Positions 1-11,850 of a stretch of DNA of 64,000 nt are shown in pieces (position 1 is the first letter of the stretch; each line of letters opens with the position of its first letter). The notes under the pieces are model-generated. The model worked only from the letters and a program-made list of their open reading frames with translations. It was not told the origin of the DNA and did no database searches. The DNA lies in the NCBI GenBank assembly GCA_012934845.2, contig WNNJ02002497.1, positions 23,729 through 87,728 on the forward strand, written 5' to 3'. Position numbers and translations under genes: made by a program. The DNA is from Pomphorhynchus laevis. Lineage: Eukaryota > Acanthocephala > Palaeacanthocephala > Echinorhynchida > Pomphorhynchidae.

Positions 1-179
1 AAAATCATGAAAAATAATTTTAGAGCAGCTGGAAGATAGAGTATTTCAATATTTGCAGCATTATTTGTATAAACGAAACCACATGCATTTCAAATTTCCA
101 CGGCTAGTATTTGTTACAAAAATATAATGTTTTATACTTTACATTGAAATAAGTCCACAGTGCAGTCAATGCTCTTATT

Positions 180-620
180 CGTAGAGCTGTGATAGCGGCC
201 GGTGTCCCGTCTCGCCTAGAACCAGTTGGACTGTGTAGATATGACGGGAAAAGACCGGAGGGCGCTTCATTGGTCCCTGGGGAAATGGTACGCCTACTTG
301 TATGGGATTTTACCTGTCCCAACAAACTTGCGGCTACTAATTTGTTCAACGCGGTCTGTACACCGGGCGATGTGGCGAGAGTAGCCAAGAATCGGAAGCT
401 TGACAAATACAGGTACATCGATGCGTTCCAATACACTTTTGTCCCATTGGCGATCGAGACAATAGGGGCAGCCGGGCCTATTACGTCCAGTTTCTTGGAA
501 TCTCCAGGGAAGAAGCAAGTTGCCGCTACAGGCGATGGGAGAGCAACGAGATTTCTCTCATAGAGATTGAGCTGTGCGGTGCAACGAGGCAACGCTGCCT
601 GTCTTTTGGAGTTCGCCAGG
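180..620 (+). pseudogene. RLE-A LINE fragment, nuclease end
   Basis: An open stretch at 189-563 carries the C-terminal signature of a widespread invertebrate reverse-transcriptase family: GKRPEGASLVP followed by LLVWDFTCP, then KLDKYRYIDAF and VPLAIET. In intact relatives this is GKRPDG...L.WD.TC, a PD-(D/E)XK-like spacing that suggests a restriction-like nuclease. That nuclease assignment is family knowledge plus inference. No RT domain precedes it here, so it is a 5'-truncated fragment. The same region read on the minus strand gives long ORFs that are shadows. Second and third copies lie at 1506-1895 and 50231-50542. Confidence 0.65.
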
Positions 621-659
621 GGATTGCATAAGATTATCAATCTGATCTTCGTCATGATT

Positions 660-1480
660 TCCCATTTATAAACTCATTGTGATAATTGTGTATTTATAAA
701 ACATAAATGTTTAAAAAAATAGAAAAAATAAATTTAACAAATAAATTTATTATTTTTTCTTAAAATTTTAACTCGAATTTTTTTATTTTCGTAAATTTTT
801 AGTATTTCCGCAAACAAGCGTTTTAAAAAACCTTAATGGGAAATATCTACTGTAACTTGGCATAAAACGGTGCCACCAAAGCTTGTCCAATCCATAGTTC
901 AGTCCAATGAAGCAAAGATTAAATCACGAGATATCACAATTTTAATTACGAATTTTAAATGAGCATACATTTTTAACATCGTCGCCAACAAGGTTAATGA
1001 ACCTTGTTGGCAACTTGGATGATGCTAAGCTATTTTAGCGATAAAATATAAACCTTTTGAAAAGTGATTTATTGGAAGATATATCACTTGTTCACTATGA
1101 AAGTTGTAATTTGTACTGATTCATGTTAGGATTTCTGGGATTTATTTATTGATCCCCACATTAATACAATGAAGCTTATCTTGTGTTATCGAGAGTTTAG
1201 TGGCGCAATTACTCTGACTACAAAGGGCTTTTAAATAATTGACGAAATAAAAATTAGCTTTTCTCTAAATACATTGTTTTACCATAGGGTGAAGTTACTA
1301 TCGGGCGTGTTTAATATACAATCGATGTGTTCATTATCTATTTAAATTACATTTAGCCATATTTGATTGTCAATAATTTAAATTATATGCAGTATAAGTT
1401 TCAATATGACTGAAGCGTTCTATACAATTGACGATGTTGATTCAAGAAAACTCAATAACGTAGAAATTAAAAATTTATTG
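660..1480. other. AT-rich intergenic stretch
   Basis: No coding signal was seen. The only structure noted is a perfect hairpin at 984-1011. Confidence 0.6.
984..1011. repeat. Perfect 12-bp hairpin
   Basis: GCCAACAAGGTT (984-995) and its exact reverse complement (1000-1011) are separated by 4 nt. It is GC-richer than its surroundings and lies in non-coding DNA. No function can be assigned. Confidence 0.8.
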
Positions 1481-1505
1481 CACAAGCGGGTTTTTTAATA
1501 ATTTT

Positions 1506-1895
1506 GTGCTGAATATTTACATTAACAACTCTTATGGTGCAGCTCTTATACAATGGGAAGCTGACTATATACTCGTTTGGGATTTCATTTGCCCGAACAC
1601 CCTGTCCGCCAGTCATGTCGCACATGCAGTGTCTTCTGCTAGCGCTGTTGCAGCCCACGCGGAGCAGCTCAAACGAACCAAATACAGCTGCTACGAGGAT
1701 CGACAGTATTTGTTCGTCTCCATCGCCATCGAAACACCATGGGCGATCAGTCCTAGCGCTTCTGCGTTTTTGAGGCAGCTTGACTCGAGATTGGGGCGGA
1801 CAACAGGAGATAAACGCGCATTCAGCTGCAATGAATCAGCGCAGCCGTGCAACGAGGGAATGCGACATCATTTTTGGATGAAGATCCCTCCATAG
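1506..1895 (+). pseudogene. RLE-A LINE fragment, second copy
   Basis: The reading contains LVWDFICPNTLSASHVAHAV, then AEQLKRTKYSCYED and FVSIAIETPW, and closes with a region like the GDPRAG...QR tail of the family. It is the same C-terminal nuclease end as the copy at 189-563, but clearly diverged from it, so the two are separate insertions. The upstream RPDG part is missing or unrecognisable (the reading starts at LIQWEADYILVWDF). Confidence 0.62.
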
Positions 1896-3146
1896 GCAAT
1901 TACATTCTTTGACGATTTATATATTTATACTTGTATCAATTATCTTAATAATAAATTTCGTCAATTAGCAACTAACAAATAAATGAAAGGCGGCATTATT
2001 ATTTATTTCTAGTATTTCGGATGTACATACGTTCGCTATTTTCAATGTTTGTATTTCAAATCTTGCATTTCTCAAGTAAAAATTTAAGATTTAATAAGAT
2101 ATTTACAATAGCTTAATTCGTTATTTATTTAATTACCTATTAAATTTTTAAAGTTTTCAGAAATAATTGATCACCAATTTCTTTCATTTTAAATATTTGC
2201 TTAATGTTAAAAATATTTAACGAAATAAAGCATTTCGGTCGTTTTAACTAACATTTTTTAACTTGATCAATTATGAAGACAATTTCTTGATATTTCGCAT
2301 TCGGAACAAAAAAACTGATTATTTTGTTCTAATGGTGTTCTATTATATCATTAGCGAAATGATAATAATATCCATTTTTATTTTCCCAGATGTACATATT
2401 TAAAACGATAAAATGGATCAAAATAAATTTATTCAGTTTAAACTATGACTTAATGTGTGAGTAAAGCCCTCGAATAGTATAATTTCGGGATTAAAGTATT
2501 AGCAGCAGAGCTAAATAGATACCGAAGTATGACCAATTTTTTAGATAATCGAAGTTAATGTAAATTGTCTAATTGCTAGAAATTCAGGAAAACATTATTT
2601 ACCTCATTAATAGTTATAAATATATAATATTCACTTAATATTAATTATTAGAAAAATAAATATTTGTCAAATTAGTACCAATTTACTTTCAAAAGTAAAA
2701 CATTATTTATTTTAAAATAATGTAATTAAATTATTTACTTTGATTGTAATGTTTTAGAAAAACATTATTTACTTTCAAAACTTTCATCCATAGAAATATT
2801 CAATTTACAGTTTTATTACAATCAAAATCATACCCTTTTTAAATTTTTAAAGGACAAGTAAATATTTAAAGTTTATTAATTAAACGATAATTTTTTTATT
2901 AAGATATAATACGATATAAATATAGATTATTAAAGCAATATAGAACAGTATATAGCAATTACTAATTTTTATAATTTTGTAAGTTAAGTAATTAATTTAA
3001 AGAATTAATTACTTAAAGTAATTATTAATAATTACTTAAAGTTATTATTGTAAATTATGTCCTTAAATATTAAAGACAATCGCATTCAATTAACAAATTG
3101 AATTAACATTTTCAGGTATAAATATCAATTTTGAAATAGCGATGAG
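1896..3146. other. AT-rich spacer upstream of FLAD1
   Basis: Very AT-rich with no coding signal. It presumably contains the promoter and 5' leader of the FAD synthase gene, and possibly a 5' intron, since an ATTTTCAG acceptor-like site lies at about 3108-3115. No promoter element can be called with confidence. Confidence 0.5.
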
Positions 3147-4256
3147 ATGCTAGTTCAAATAGTACACACTTCAGATTACAGTTCAGAACAACTCAATAAA
3201 TACAACAAAACATGTATGTCTGTGCCGAATACAGTTGAAGATATTACTCAGCAATTAAATATTCTATCAGAGAAACCTGGTACAATTAAAATAAGTAAGC
3301 TTAGCCGAAATGTAATCAACGCCTTGAAGATTTTTGACAATGTTAAAGTCAGTACTAGCAGAGTGATGTTTGAATCTTTCAAAGATATCGAAAATATGAT
3401 CGAAGTGTTGAGCAGGTGGAAATGTGTAGGCGTGCACTTTGATGGTAAACTATTGGAATCCATTGATTCTCAAATAACATATGCCGTAATGCGCGATCTT
3501 AAGGATAAATCAGCGGATAATGTAGACGAACTTCAATTTTTATGCGATTTTGTTAAGAAATATTTAAAGGGAAAAGATAGTAACAGCCTTTTACCTGCTA
3601 CTATCAACAGTATACTGGCTGAATGTACGGATCACGTTGCTCAGTCTGTTGAGGTGTTGAAACACGTTTTATCATTTTTCGGTTCGGATCACTGTTGTGT
3701 GTGCTTTAATGGCGGTAAAGATTGTACGGTTGCTTTGGATTTAACTATGAAAGCAGTAAAAGAGATCCTTCCTAATAATAAATGTCCTTCTCTGGTGCTA
3801 CTTACTACAAACGACGAGTTCCCTGAAATAATCGAATTTGTAAGATCGGTTAGTACTCAATATAATCTTCTTGAACTACGAGCAGACAGCTATAAGCTAG
3901 CATTGAAAAAGCTTCGGGATCAATACCCACGATTCCTTGCGTGCATAATGGGATCACGAAGAAGCGATCCAGGATGTAGTGATCTATCCGTTCTAGCAGT
4001 AACCGACAACGGTTGGCCTTCATTTATACGAATTAATCCGATCATAGACTGGTCATATACAGACATATGGGAATACATTAGAAAACAACAGTTGAGTTAC
4101 TGTTGTCTTTACGATCGTGGATACACTTCGATAGGACCACGCAGCAAAACGAAACAAAATTCAGCGTTAATTCGTAATGGGGAATATATTCAAGCTAGTA
4201 GCCTACATGACGACAGTTTAGAAAGATCAGGAAGAAGTAAATCTATTTTCAAATAA
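3147..4256 (+). CDS. FLAD1: FAD synthase (FLAD1-type)
   Basis: 369 residues. It is predicted to adenylate FMN with ATP to make FAD. The C-terminal half is a PAPS-reductase-like ATP pyrophosphatase: P-loop CFNGGKDCTVALDL (about residue 186), GSRRSDPGCSDL (about 269), DWSYTDIWEYIR (about 301), YDRGYTSIG (about 322) and a DDSLERSGR tail like that of animal FLAD1. The first 150 residues resemble only the end of the molybdopterin-binding-like (MPTb) domain of long animal isoforms, so the protein is shorter than the roughly 490-590 residue animal forms. The start is the first ATG after an in-frame TGA at 3132. It appears to be a single exon with no breaks. Upstream exons cannot be excluded, because an acceptor-like AG lies just before the ATG. 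Confidence 0.9.
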   Translation: MLVQIVHTSDYSSEQLNKYNKTCMSVPNTVEDITQQLNILSEKPGTIKISKLSRNVINALKIFDNVKVSTSRVMFESFKDIENMIEVLSRWKCVGVHFDGKLLESIDSQITYAVMRDLKDKSADNVDELQFLCDFVKKYLKGKDSNSLLPATINSILAECTDHVAQSVEVLKHVLSFFGSDHCCVCFNGGKDCTVALDLTMKAVKEILPNNKCPSLVLLTTNDEFPEIIEFVRSVSTQYNLLELRADSYKLALKKLRDQYPRFLACIMGSRRSDPGCSDLSVLAVTDNGWPSFIRINPIIDWSYTDIWEYIRKQQLSYCCLYDRGYTSIGPRSKTKQNSALIRNGEYIQASSLHDDSLERSGRSKSIFK

Positions 4257-4427
4257 AATTGTTTTAATTTGAAGTAGTCTGATTTGTTATTATAAATGTC
4301 GAAACTGTAGTCTTTTAAATTATTATTGAGTTCAACTTCAAACAAGCATGATAAATATAAGTTTTTTTTTATCAAAAATATAAAATAATCTAAAATATAA
4401 ATTTCTCACAATACCATTCCGCGTCAA

Positions 4428-5640
4428 TTATGTTCTCGAAATGATTTTTAAAACCGCCTCGGATAGTGGGACTATGCAAGCGTTTACGGTTTCAGGCGAG
4501 GCGATGACCTCGGTCTTTCGCCAATTTTGCTCGAGCTCCATCACCTTGAAGCTCGCATCTAGCCAGACGAGTGTAGAAAAGATTGCCGATGGCGTCCTGC
4601 CGATTATGCCGTCGTCTAGGTAACACATGTTGAGTTTTATTCCGGGGGATATGGCATACATGTTCAATTGTACTCTTAATAGCCAACGAGAATAGTAACG
4701 GGTATAATGGTTCCTCATGCACGACTCATTCACATGAGTTGAGAGGGTCGAGTGAGCCAAAACGAAGGAGTGCCTTGCACTTGTACGAAAGGTCAAACCA
4801 CGGCAACAGCTCTGGAACGTTCTCTCGGATCGCCGATCGTGAGTGTGAACTGGACACTGGGTTGAAGGCGTTTGAGAGGTCGATATTCATTCAGGTTCAG
4901 CTGTCATTGGCATGTTGCTCGTGAAGTCGTTTAACGCTGTGAACAATCCCTTGCACTGCGTTTGGGGTTGCTACCCCTAATTGTGTTGGTTGTAGTAGGC
5001 TGGCGAAGCGTTTCTGAGTTGAAACATGCACTTTGAACAGAGACGTCGGAGAGTTTCGCCGACGGCTATTGGTCTTATTACCCGTTTTTTCGGCAATGCG
5101 ATCAAGTTCACGCCTGCGATGTAGGGCGTCTTTTCAGAAGGTGCGAGTCCTGCAAGGAGATGGTCGACAAGATGCGTAAAATTCTCAAGTAGTGATCCGC
5201 CGCTATTCGCTCTTAACATATCCTGGAGATGATCTAATCTTAGCCCCAGACAACCTGATCATGACTCTGAGGGGAAGGAGTTGAACGCGGCAAGGACTGC
5301 TTCGCTACTTATAATTATTGACGAAGACGGATTGTTCGAGCAATTCTGTAAGACTATTGGAGGAGAGAGGTTTATTATGGCAGCTGCTATATGTGGGAGG
5401 ATGAAAACTTTGCAGGAGTGTCCGTGCTTGTACAGATGGGGTGGACATTTCGACTGAAATCAGGCGCTGGACTGCTTTCCTGTAAATTTCGTGTTTGGCT
5501 AGGCCGATGCAAGCGAGTTCTGGCGTGCCGTTCGGTTGGCGATTTGTATTATTGCGTGGCGTTGCTTTCACTGATGGCAAATTTGCCAAGTCAGTTGCCG
5601 CGTGGGCTCTTATTGACTCGCAAATGTGCTTTTCCATCTC
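4428..5640 (-). pseudogene. RLE-A LINE reverse transcriptase remnant
   Basis: Minus-strand readings give, in order, SLLENFTHLVDHLLAGLAP, PKKRVIRPIAVGETLRRLCS (about 4977-5219) and the catalytic box NMCYLDDGIIGRTP (about 4640). This matches the known order SLL..L..L.........LRKKDGG.RPIAVG.TLRRL ... WYLDDGTLGG of the family whose C-terminal ends are seen at 189-563 and 1506-1895. The reading is interrupted several times, so the element is dead. The part at 5305-5637 may be its N-terminal region (ELACIGLAKHEIYRKAVQRL). Confidence 0.62.
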
Positions 5641-6104
5641 ATATCGACCTTTACATGTTGTGGGTATTGAGCAACTAAATCACGATTTTGCGAAAAACAG
5701 CAACTTTATCCATGAACGACATCCCTGATTTGGAGTGCGCGTTTGATGCTGTCACAGAAATGGGTGGCTGCTAGGACCCTTCGGCAATTCATTGCGCCAG
5801 CATGATTGAAGACACGATAGACGTTTTCAATCGTCCACTCGAGCGGTTGGAATTGCTAATGGTGATTTGATGACATCTGCGGTGGCTTCGTAGGATTAAG
5901 CCTCCGACACATGGTCGAAACAGCTATGAAGGAATCCCACGCCTGAACCTGAACATCCTTGAACCTCCGAACTTTGAAGACGATACCATGCACAAGAGGT
6001 TAAGGCAATGTCTCTCTGGCATAGGATAGAAGGACGCCTTCTTCTTTCAATTCGTGTAGTTAATTGCGCTGTATTCGTGTATATTATTGTGTGCAGAAGT
6101 AATA

Positions 6105-6245
6105 TAAGTAATATAATATTATACGTATATTATATATAAGATATATTATATTATAAGATATATTATATTATATTATAAGATATATTATATTATATTATAT
6201 AAGATATATTATATTTATATTATATATTATTATAATATTATAAGT
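6105..6245. repeat. AT-only degenerate tandem repeat
   Basis: Built of repeated taagatatattatatta-like units of variable length. No coding signal. Confidence 0.75.
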
Positions 6246-6479
6246 ATTTTTATTTATAAAAGTACGAAACTCCAGTCAATGAATTTAGAGTTTCGTAAAT
6301 AATTAAATTATTGAATATTTTCGGACCCATTTGCGGATAACCGTGTATTTGATTATTATTAAATAAATATATTTAAAAAAAGTATTTATATATTATTAAT
6401 TATATTATTATCTTTAAAATATTATTTTTAATTTTTTTACTATTTATTTTATATAAATAATAAAAACACGCTTCAAACG

Positions 6480-8090
6480 CATTCAACTCTGTTAACAGGA
6501 AGTTGGCGTTTCGAAATATGCAGTTCGTATGCCCGGCCCTTGATGGTGTTTTAGTCAATTTATACGGAGGAACGGGAATAATGACGGTGGATAATGAAAT
6601 TTGGTACCCGTCTGAAGGTTTCACACAGGGCGATCCGTTTTCGATGGTGGCATATGCAGCAGCGTCACTCCCTCTGATCGATCGTCTACAAAGTCACGTG
6701 CTTTCAGCCACGCATAAATGGTATGCAGACGATGCGAATGTCGTGGGATTAGTCGGAGCATGCCTTTCGGCTCTAAATTTCTTGATAGCTGAAGGTCCGG
6801 CTTCCGGCTTCCACTGTAACCCCGCAAAATGATGTCTTTTTGTTCCCACTCTAACGCCAAGCACGCAAAATAGGTATTTGCTGATTCCGCAACTCCGATA
6901 AGATCAGATGAGCTTAAGTCCTTGGAGTTGTAATAGGCTCAAAAGAGTTTACAGACGAGTGGATCGTCAAAAGGGGTCCAAAATTGGGTGTCGCTTGTAA
7001 ACCGCTTGGCCGAAGTAGCCGCAATTGACCCACAGTGTGCTCACGCTTGTTTGACTCACTCTATTCAGCACAGGTGGGCGTTCGTCCTAAGGACATGTCA
7101 ATTTGATCGTGTCCGTCTAATTCCTGTGAAGATTGCAATAAGGAACACTTTGATTCCTAAAATATGTGGAATGCCACTAATATCGGATTTCGTCAGACAG
7201 GTTTTCAGTCTCCCAGTAGGAATGGGTGGATTGGGAGTCCGCGATATATTGGTGATGCACGAATTGGAATACGGTTGGTCTCTATTGTTATTTCATACAT
7301 TGCAATCTGTTGACACGAGAGAAGAAGCAATGCGAGAGACGATTAGAACGATTGTTCGTTAGAAGTCAAACTTTTGGGCGGCGATTCTCGAAAGCATAAA
7401 GGCGTCTGGACCATCCGTATTGCTCAACACCATCCCATACGCCAGGAAAAAGGTGCCTCATTGTAATTATCTCAAGGCCAATCACAAGCGAGGACTGTCG
7501 CCTTTCTGCTCGTGAATTTTAAGACGCGATAAATTCAAGATATGGCATCACATGTTCAGACGTCTCGTTATCGTGTATATGTGGATAACCCAACAATGTG
7601 GCACATGCGTTGTAGTGTAAAAAAAGGTGGTTAGCCAATCACTTGCCATAATTCACTACACGACATAATTGCAAGATATTTGAGCAGGGTTTCTTCGTGC
7701 GTAGCGGTCGAACCGTCCTAGCTTCAGTACACCCATCGCACGTATTCGATTCGCCTAAAACAACAAGAGATCGAGATGCCCGCTCGGATAAAGTATGTAC
7801 AGGTCTCTTGGGAAATGGAAATGAGCGGTCCTTCATGGACATAGTCGTATTCAACTCCAATGCTCCTTCCTATTCCCAGAGAACCCCTGCCAATGCACAC
7901 GGTTATCACGAGATGAGAAAGAGGAATCGATACCTTGAAAGGATAGTTGATGTGGAGCGAGGGAGTTTCTTCCCACTAACTTTTTCGACGAGTGGTGGAG
8001 CAGGAATTATGGCAAAATTCGTCATAAGGACAATTGCGGAAAGAACGGCGGATAAAACGGGCGGGAAAGTTCATGGCAAGTATCGAAAAT
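6480..8090 (+). pseudogene. RLE-B LINE, copy 1 (broken)
   Basis: RT motifs at 6503-6832: EGFTQGDPFSMVAYAAASLP and KWYADDANVVG (YADD catalytic box). A thumb-like part at 6988-7362 follows, with AFVLRTCQFDRV and SLPVGMGGLGVRDI. The nuclease end lies at 7697-8090, with VCTGLLGNGNERSFMDIVVF and ERGSFFPLTFSTSGGAG. This is the order of a known invertebrate family that also has a zinc-binding SLSH.L.CK.GG.....HN..RD segment, which is clear in copy 2 and hard to see here. Several frame breaks show it is dead. The Gypsy fossil starts right after it. Confidence 0.66.
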
Positions 8091-11000
8091 TTACAGGATG
8101 AACATAAATTACCTTTGCTAACAAACCTGGTAACAAGCGAATTGTTTCGATTCATCGAGTCATCTCAAACTTTCGACGAAGTGCTCGCCGCCTTAGAAGT
8201 ACTCTTCATTAAGCCGCGTAATATAATATTTCAACGACACGTATTATCGACATGTCGACAATCCTTTTTCACAGACAATAGATGAGTTCGTACCGGAGTT
8301 ATTGCGTCTGGGGAAGTTATGTGAGTTTGAAGATGTAAAGGCCAAAGAGCATCACGATCTTTATGTACGAGATTCTTTCATTCGAAAATTTTGATCACCA
8401 GTTATTCGACAAAGATTGCTCAAACGACATCGCCTCACGTTGGACGAGGCAAATGAAGCTGCTCGATCGCTGAAGCAGGCAGAAATCCAAGCAAATAATT
8501 ATTCGACGGTGAACCCGTATACATCAGACATAGTTAACGTGGCTGCATGTGAAATCACGGAACTCGACAACACCAACTATAGCGAAATAAATGCAGTGCT
8601 CAAAAACTGTTTCTTTTGCGAAGGCCTCCAACATCCTCGCACTCAATGTCCGGCTCGAGAGGCAGAATGTAGAAAGTGCCGAAAGAAAAGACATTTTGCC
8701 AAGGTGTGCCGATCAACTGGACCAAGAAAAATGTATACTTTGAATACTACTAGTATTACTCAAATTACATGATCGTCGATCACTTCAGGATTATCTCGTT
8801 CGACTACGAAAATAAGAATAGGATCCTTAACCGCCTATGCGCTAATCGATACGGGTAGCAGTGGTAATTTCATATCTACACAAATGGCCAATTGGTGTTA
8901 GTTATCCACCCATAAAAGTCACGAATGCGTGCAAATGGCATCAACCTCATTTTTAAGAATTCTGGACAGATACTGTTTTATTTCGTTCAAATTAAACGGC
9001 AATGAATACAACAATTTCAAATGTCTAATTGTGATGATCTCTGCGCGGAAATAATTTTGGGTCACTCGTTTTTCGAACGATTATCAAGTGTGACAGTCCA
9101 ATTCGGAGGAGAAAAGCCCGGGATCACTGTGAGAACTTTACAAGCTATAAAGATCGAACCGATTTCTCTATTCAAGCATTTGGCAACAGACATATATTTA
9201 ATTCAAACAAAATCTAGACGCCGTACTCCTTCTCAAGATGCGTTCATACGATCTGAAATAAAGCGACTACTTCGTGACGACATTATCGAAGGTAGCTATT
9301 CACCGTGGAGAGCTCAGGCGTTTATTGTTACCAGCGCGACAGGCAAAAGGCGAATGGTAGTGGATTATTCGCGAACGATCAACCGGTTTACAATGCTTGA
9401 CGCGTACCCGTTACCACGTACAGATGATCTGGTCGACAAGTTGTCAACGTTCAAAATATTTACATGTCTGGACATGAAGGACGCATACAACCAAATACCA
9501 ATCCTCCAATCAGAACGAGAATACACGGCGTTTGAAGCGGGAGGTGGGTTATACCAATACAAACGAATTCCCTTTGGCCTAGCCAATGGAGTAGCCGTGT
9601 TCCAACGCGTGATTAATTTTTTAATACATCACGAACATGTACAAAGAGTGTTCACGTATTTAGATGATGTAATAGTTGTTGGTAAAGATTAACAAGAACA
9701 CAACTGCAATCTTCAACGTTTCTTGAAAGTAGCTCATGCATACAATATAACTATGAATGAGTCGAAAAGCTCTTTTGAATATTAATCAATATGCGTACTG
9801 GGTCAATGCATAGCTGGAAGCATAGTAAAAGCCGATCCCAAAAGACTCGCTTCACTTGTCGCGCTTGAAGTTCCATTAGATATTCATGGTCATCAACATC
9901 TATTGGAACTTTTAACATATTATTGCCGATGGATACCTCATTTGCTGATAGAATTCGAAAATTCGCAGAATGTCGAGAATTTCCATTGAGTGAATATGCA
10001 TTGGCTAGCCTAAATGATATTAAATCGGCTCTCCTTGTAACTTGTCGTTCAAGCATAAGCGAAGAACTGCCGTTCGAAGTCGAGACGGATGCGTCATAAA
10101 TTGCAATTTCTGCAAAACTCAGTCAACGTGGTCGACCAGTCGCGTTCTTTTCACGCGTACTATCTAAAGCAGAGAAACGACATCCGGCTACCGAATTAGA
10201 AGCTTTAGCTATCATTGAATCGATCCAGGAATAGCGTCATTATCTGTTGGGACGTCTGTTCCAGATTATTACAAATCAACGATCGGTGTCGTTTATGATG
10301 TCTTCACATTCAAGTAGAATTAAGAATGATATAGAGCGCTGGAGACTAGAAATTTCGCAGTTTCGATTCGAAATTATCTACCGCCCAGGAAGAGAAAACC
10401 TGGCAGCTGATGCTGTGTCACGTTTGACTTGTTCAGCAATAGCAAAACCATTAAATTCGCAAGTTAGACTTCATAGAGACTTTGTCATTTAGCGCAAACG
10501 CGAATGCAGCATTATATAAAGGTAAAAAATTTACCATTCTCTCTAGACGATGTCCGTGTGGTTTGTGAAAATTGCCAAGTTTGCGCGCTAGTAAAACCGA
10601 GATTCTACCGCCCCCGATAGCAACATTAATAAAGTCTATAAAACCGTTTGAGCGATTGTCAATTGACTTCAACGGTCAATTACCTAGTTCCGCTGAGAAT
10701 AAATACATTCTGACAGTGATAGATGAATATTCACGCTTTCTGTGGGCGTTTCCCTGTCAAAATACGTCGACTGAATCAGCGATGTCGTCCTTGAGGGGCT
10801 TGTTTTTTATGTTTGGAACACCGAAGTCGATTCATTCCGACCGGGGAAGTGCGTTTATGTGAATTCAATCAGTTTGCATCTACATTAAATATTGCGACAA
10901 CCAATACATCAGCATACAATCCTAGAGGCAATGAACAGTGTGAACGTTTGAATGGATCCAATTGGCGTGCAGTAGTTGGCCACGATTGATGCTAAGTTGC

Positions 11001-11620
11001 CCATCGGATCATAGGAGTCTGTGCTACCATAAGTTCTCAATTCACTCCGGACTCTACTATGCACTGCCACAAACTCAACTCATCACGAGCGACTGTTTGC
11101 ATACGACCGAGGGTCAACGATGGGAAAGTCATTACCGTTGTGGTTATTATCAACCAAACCAATTCTTATCCGACGTATGGAGAGGGACGGAGCTAAATAT
11201 ATTCCGCATATAACTCCCGCGGAACTCCTGGAATCTAATCATAATTATGCGGTGGTCAGACTTAGTAGTGGACACATATCTACAGTTTCGACACGAGATT
11301 TGGCTCCCTGGCCTGCGGCAGAAATCGAGATCGATGACGAGGGTATCAATCAAAGTACTGAACACAATTCCCAAGCTACGCCAGAGATCATCGTGCCGTG
11401 CAACGTACTACAACCGAGACATGACTCCCCGACCATTCATCAGCGTGTAAATCAGCCAAACAGATCTGAACCGGAGGAGAAACAAAACACATCGACCAGT
11501 AGTGACACCTTGTCATTACACGAACAGTTAACGAGGACCGATCACATCGAACGACCAAGAAGAGTACAAAGACCTCCACAATATCTGAAGGATTTCTACA
11601 GAGGGGATGATTTTTAGTGA
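8090..11620 (+). mobile_element. Ty3/Gypsy LTR retrotransposon fossil
   Basis: Parts seen in order: gag with two CCHC-type zinc knuckles (about 8.0-8.8 kb), an aspartic protease active-site region (about 8.85 kb), reverse transcriptase (about 9.0-9.7 kb, with LDMKDAYNQIP and YLDDVIV), RNase H (about 10.1-10.5 kb), and integrase with its C-terminal tail (about 10.55-11.6 kb). This gag-PR-RT-RH-IN order is that of Ty3/Gypsy. The element is broken, with about eight or more interruptions, so it is an old copy. No pair of terminal repeats could be identified by eye, and the outer limits are approximate. Confidence 0.8.
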
Positions 11621-11644
11621 TGATTGGACATCACTAAAATATCA

Positions 11645-11690
11645 CTATATAGTTCGAACTTGATATAGTTCGAACTATATCAAGTCATTT
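11645..11690. repeat. Palindromic repeat atatagttcgaactatat
   Basis: The 18-base palindrome atatagttcgaactatat is followed and preceded by partial copies of itself (atatagttcgaacttgat). It lies just beyond the coding part of the Gypsy fossil and could belong to its terminal region. Confidence 0.5.
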
Positions 11691-11850
11691 GCTCTGTATT
11701 TTGTTCGTGATAAAGCTTGCAACTTGATTTCTTATTATATTCAATAGAGTAAGCACATTAAAAATACACGTCGATAAAAGCGCCTTCTATTTTAGCTCCA
11801 AATAATTCTGAACAAGCAATCTCTCGTGATCGGTTACCGGTTGTTAACGT

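Noticed and set aside
104-655. 183-residue minus-strand ORF overlapping the RLE-A fragment
   Set aside because: It is a shadow of the plus-strand reading, which carries the family motifs.
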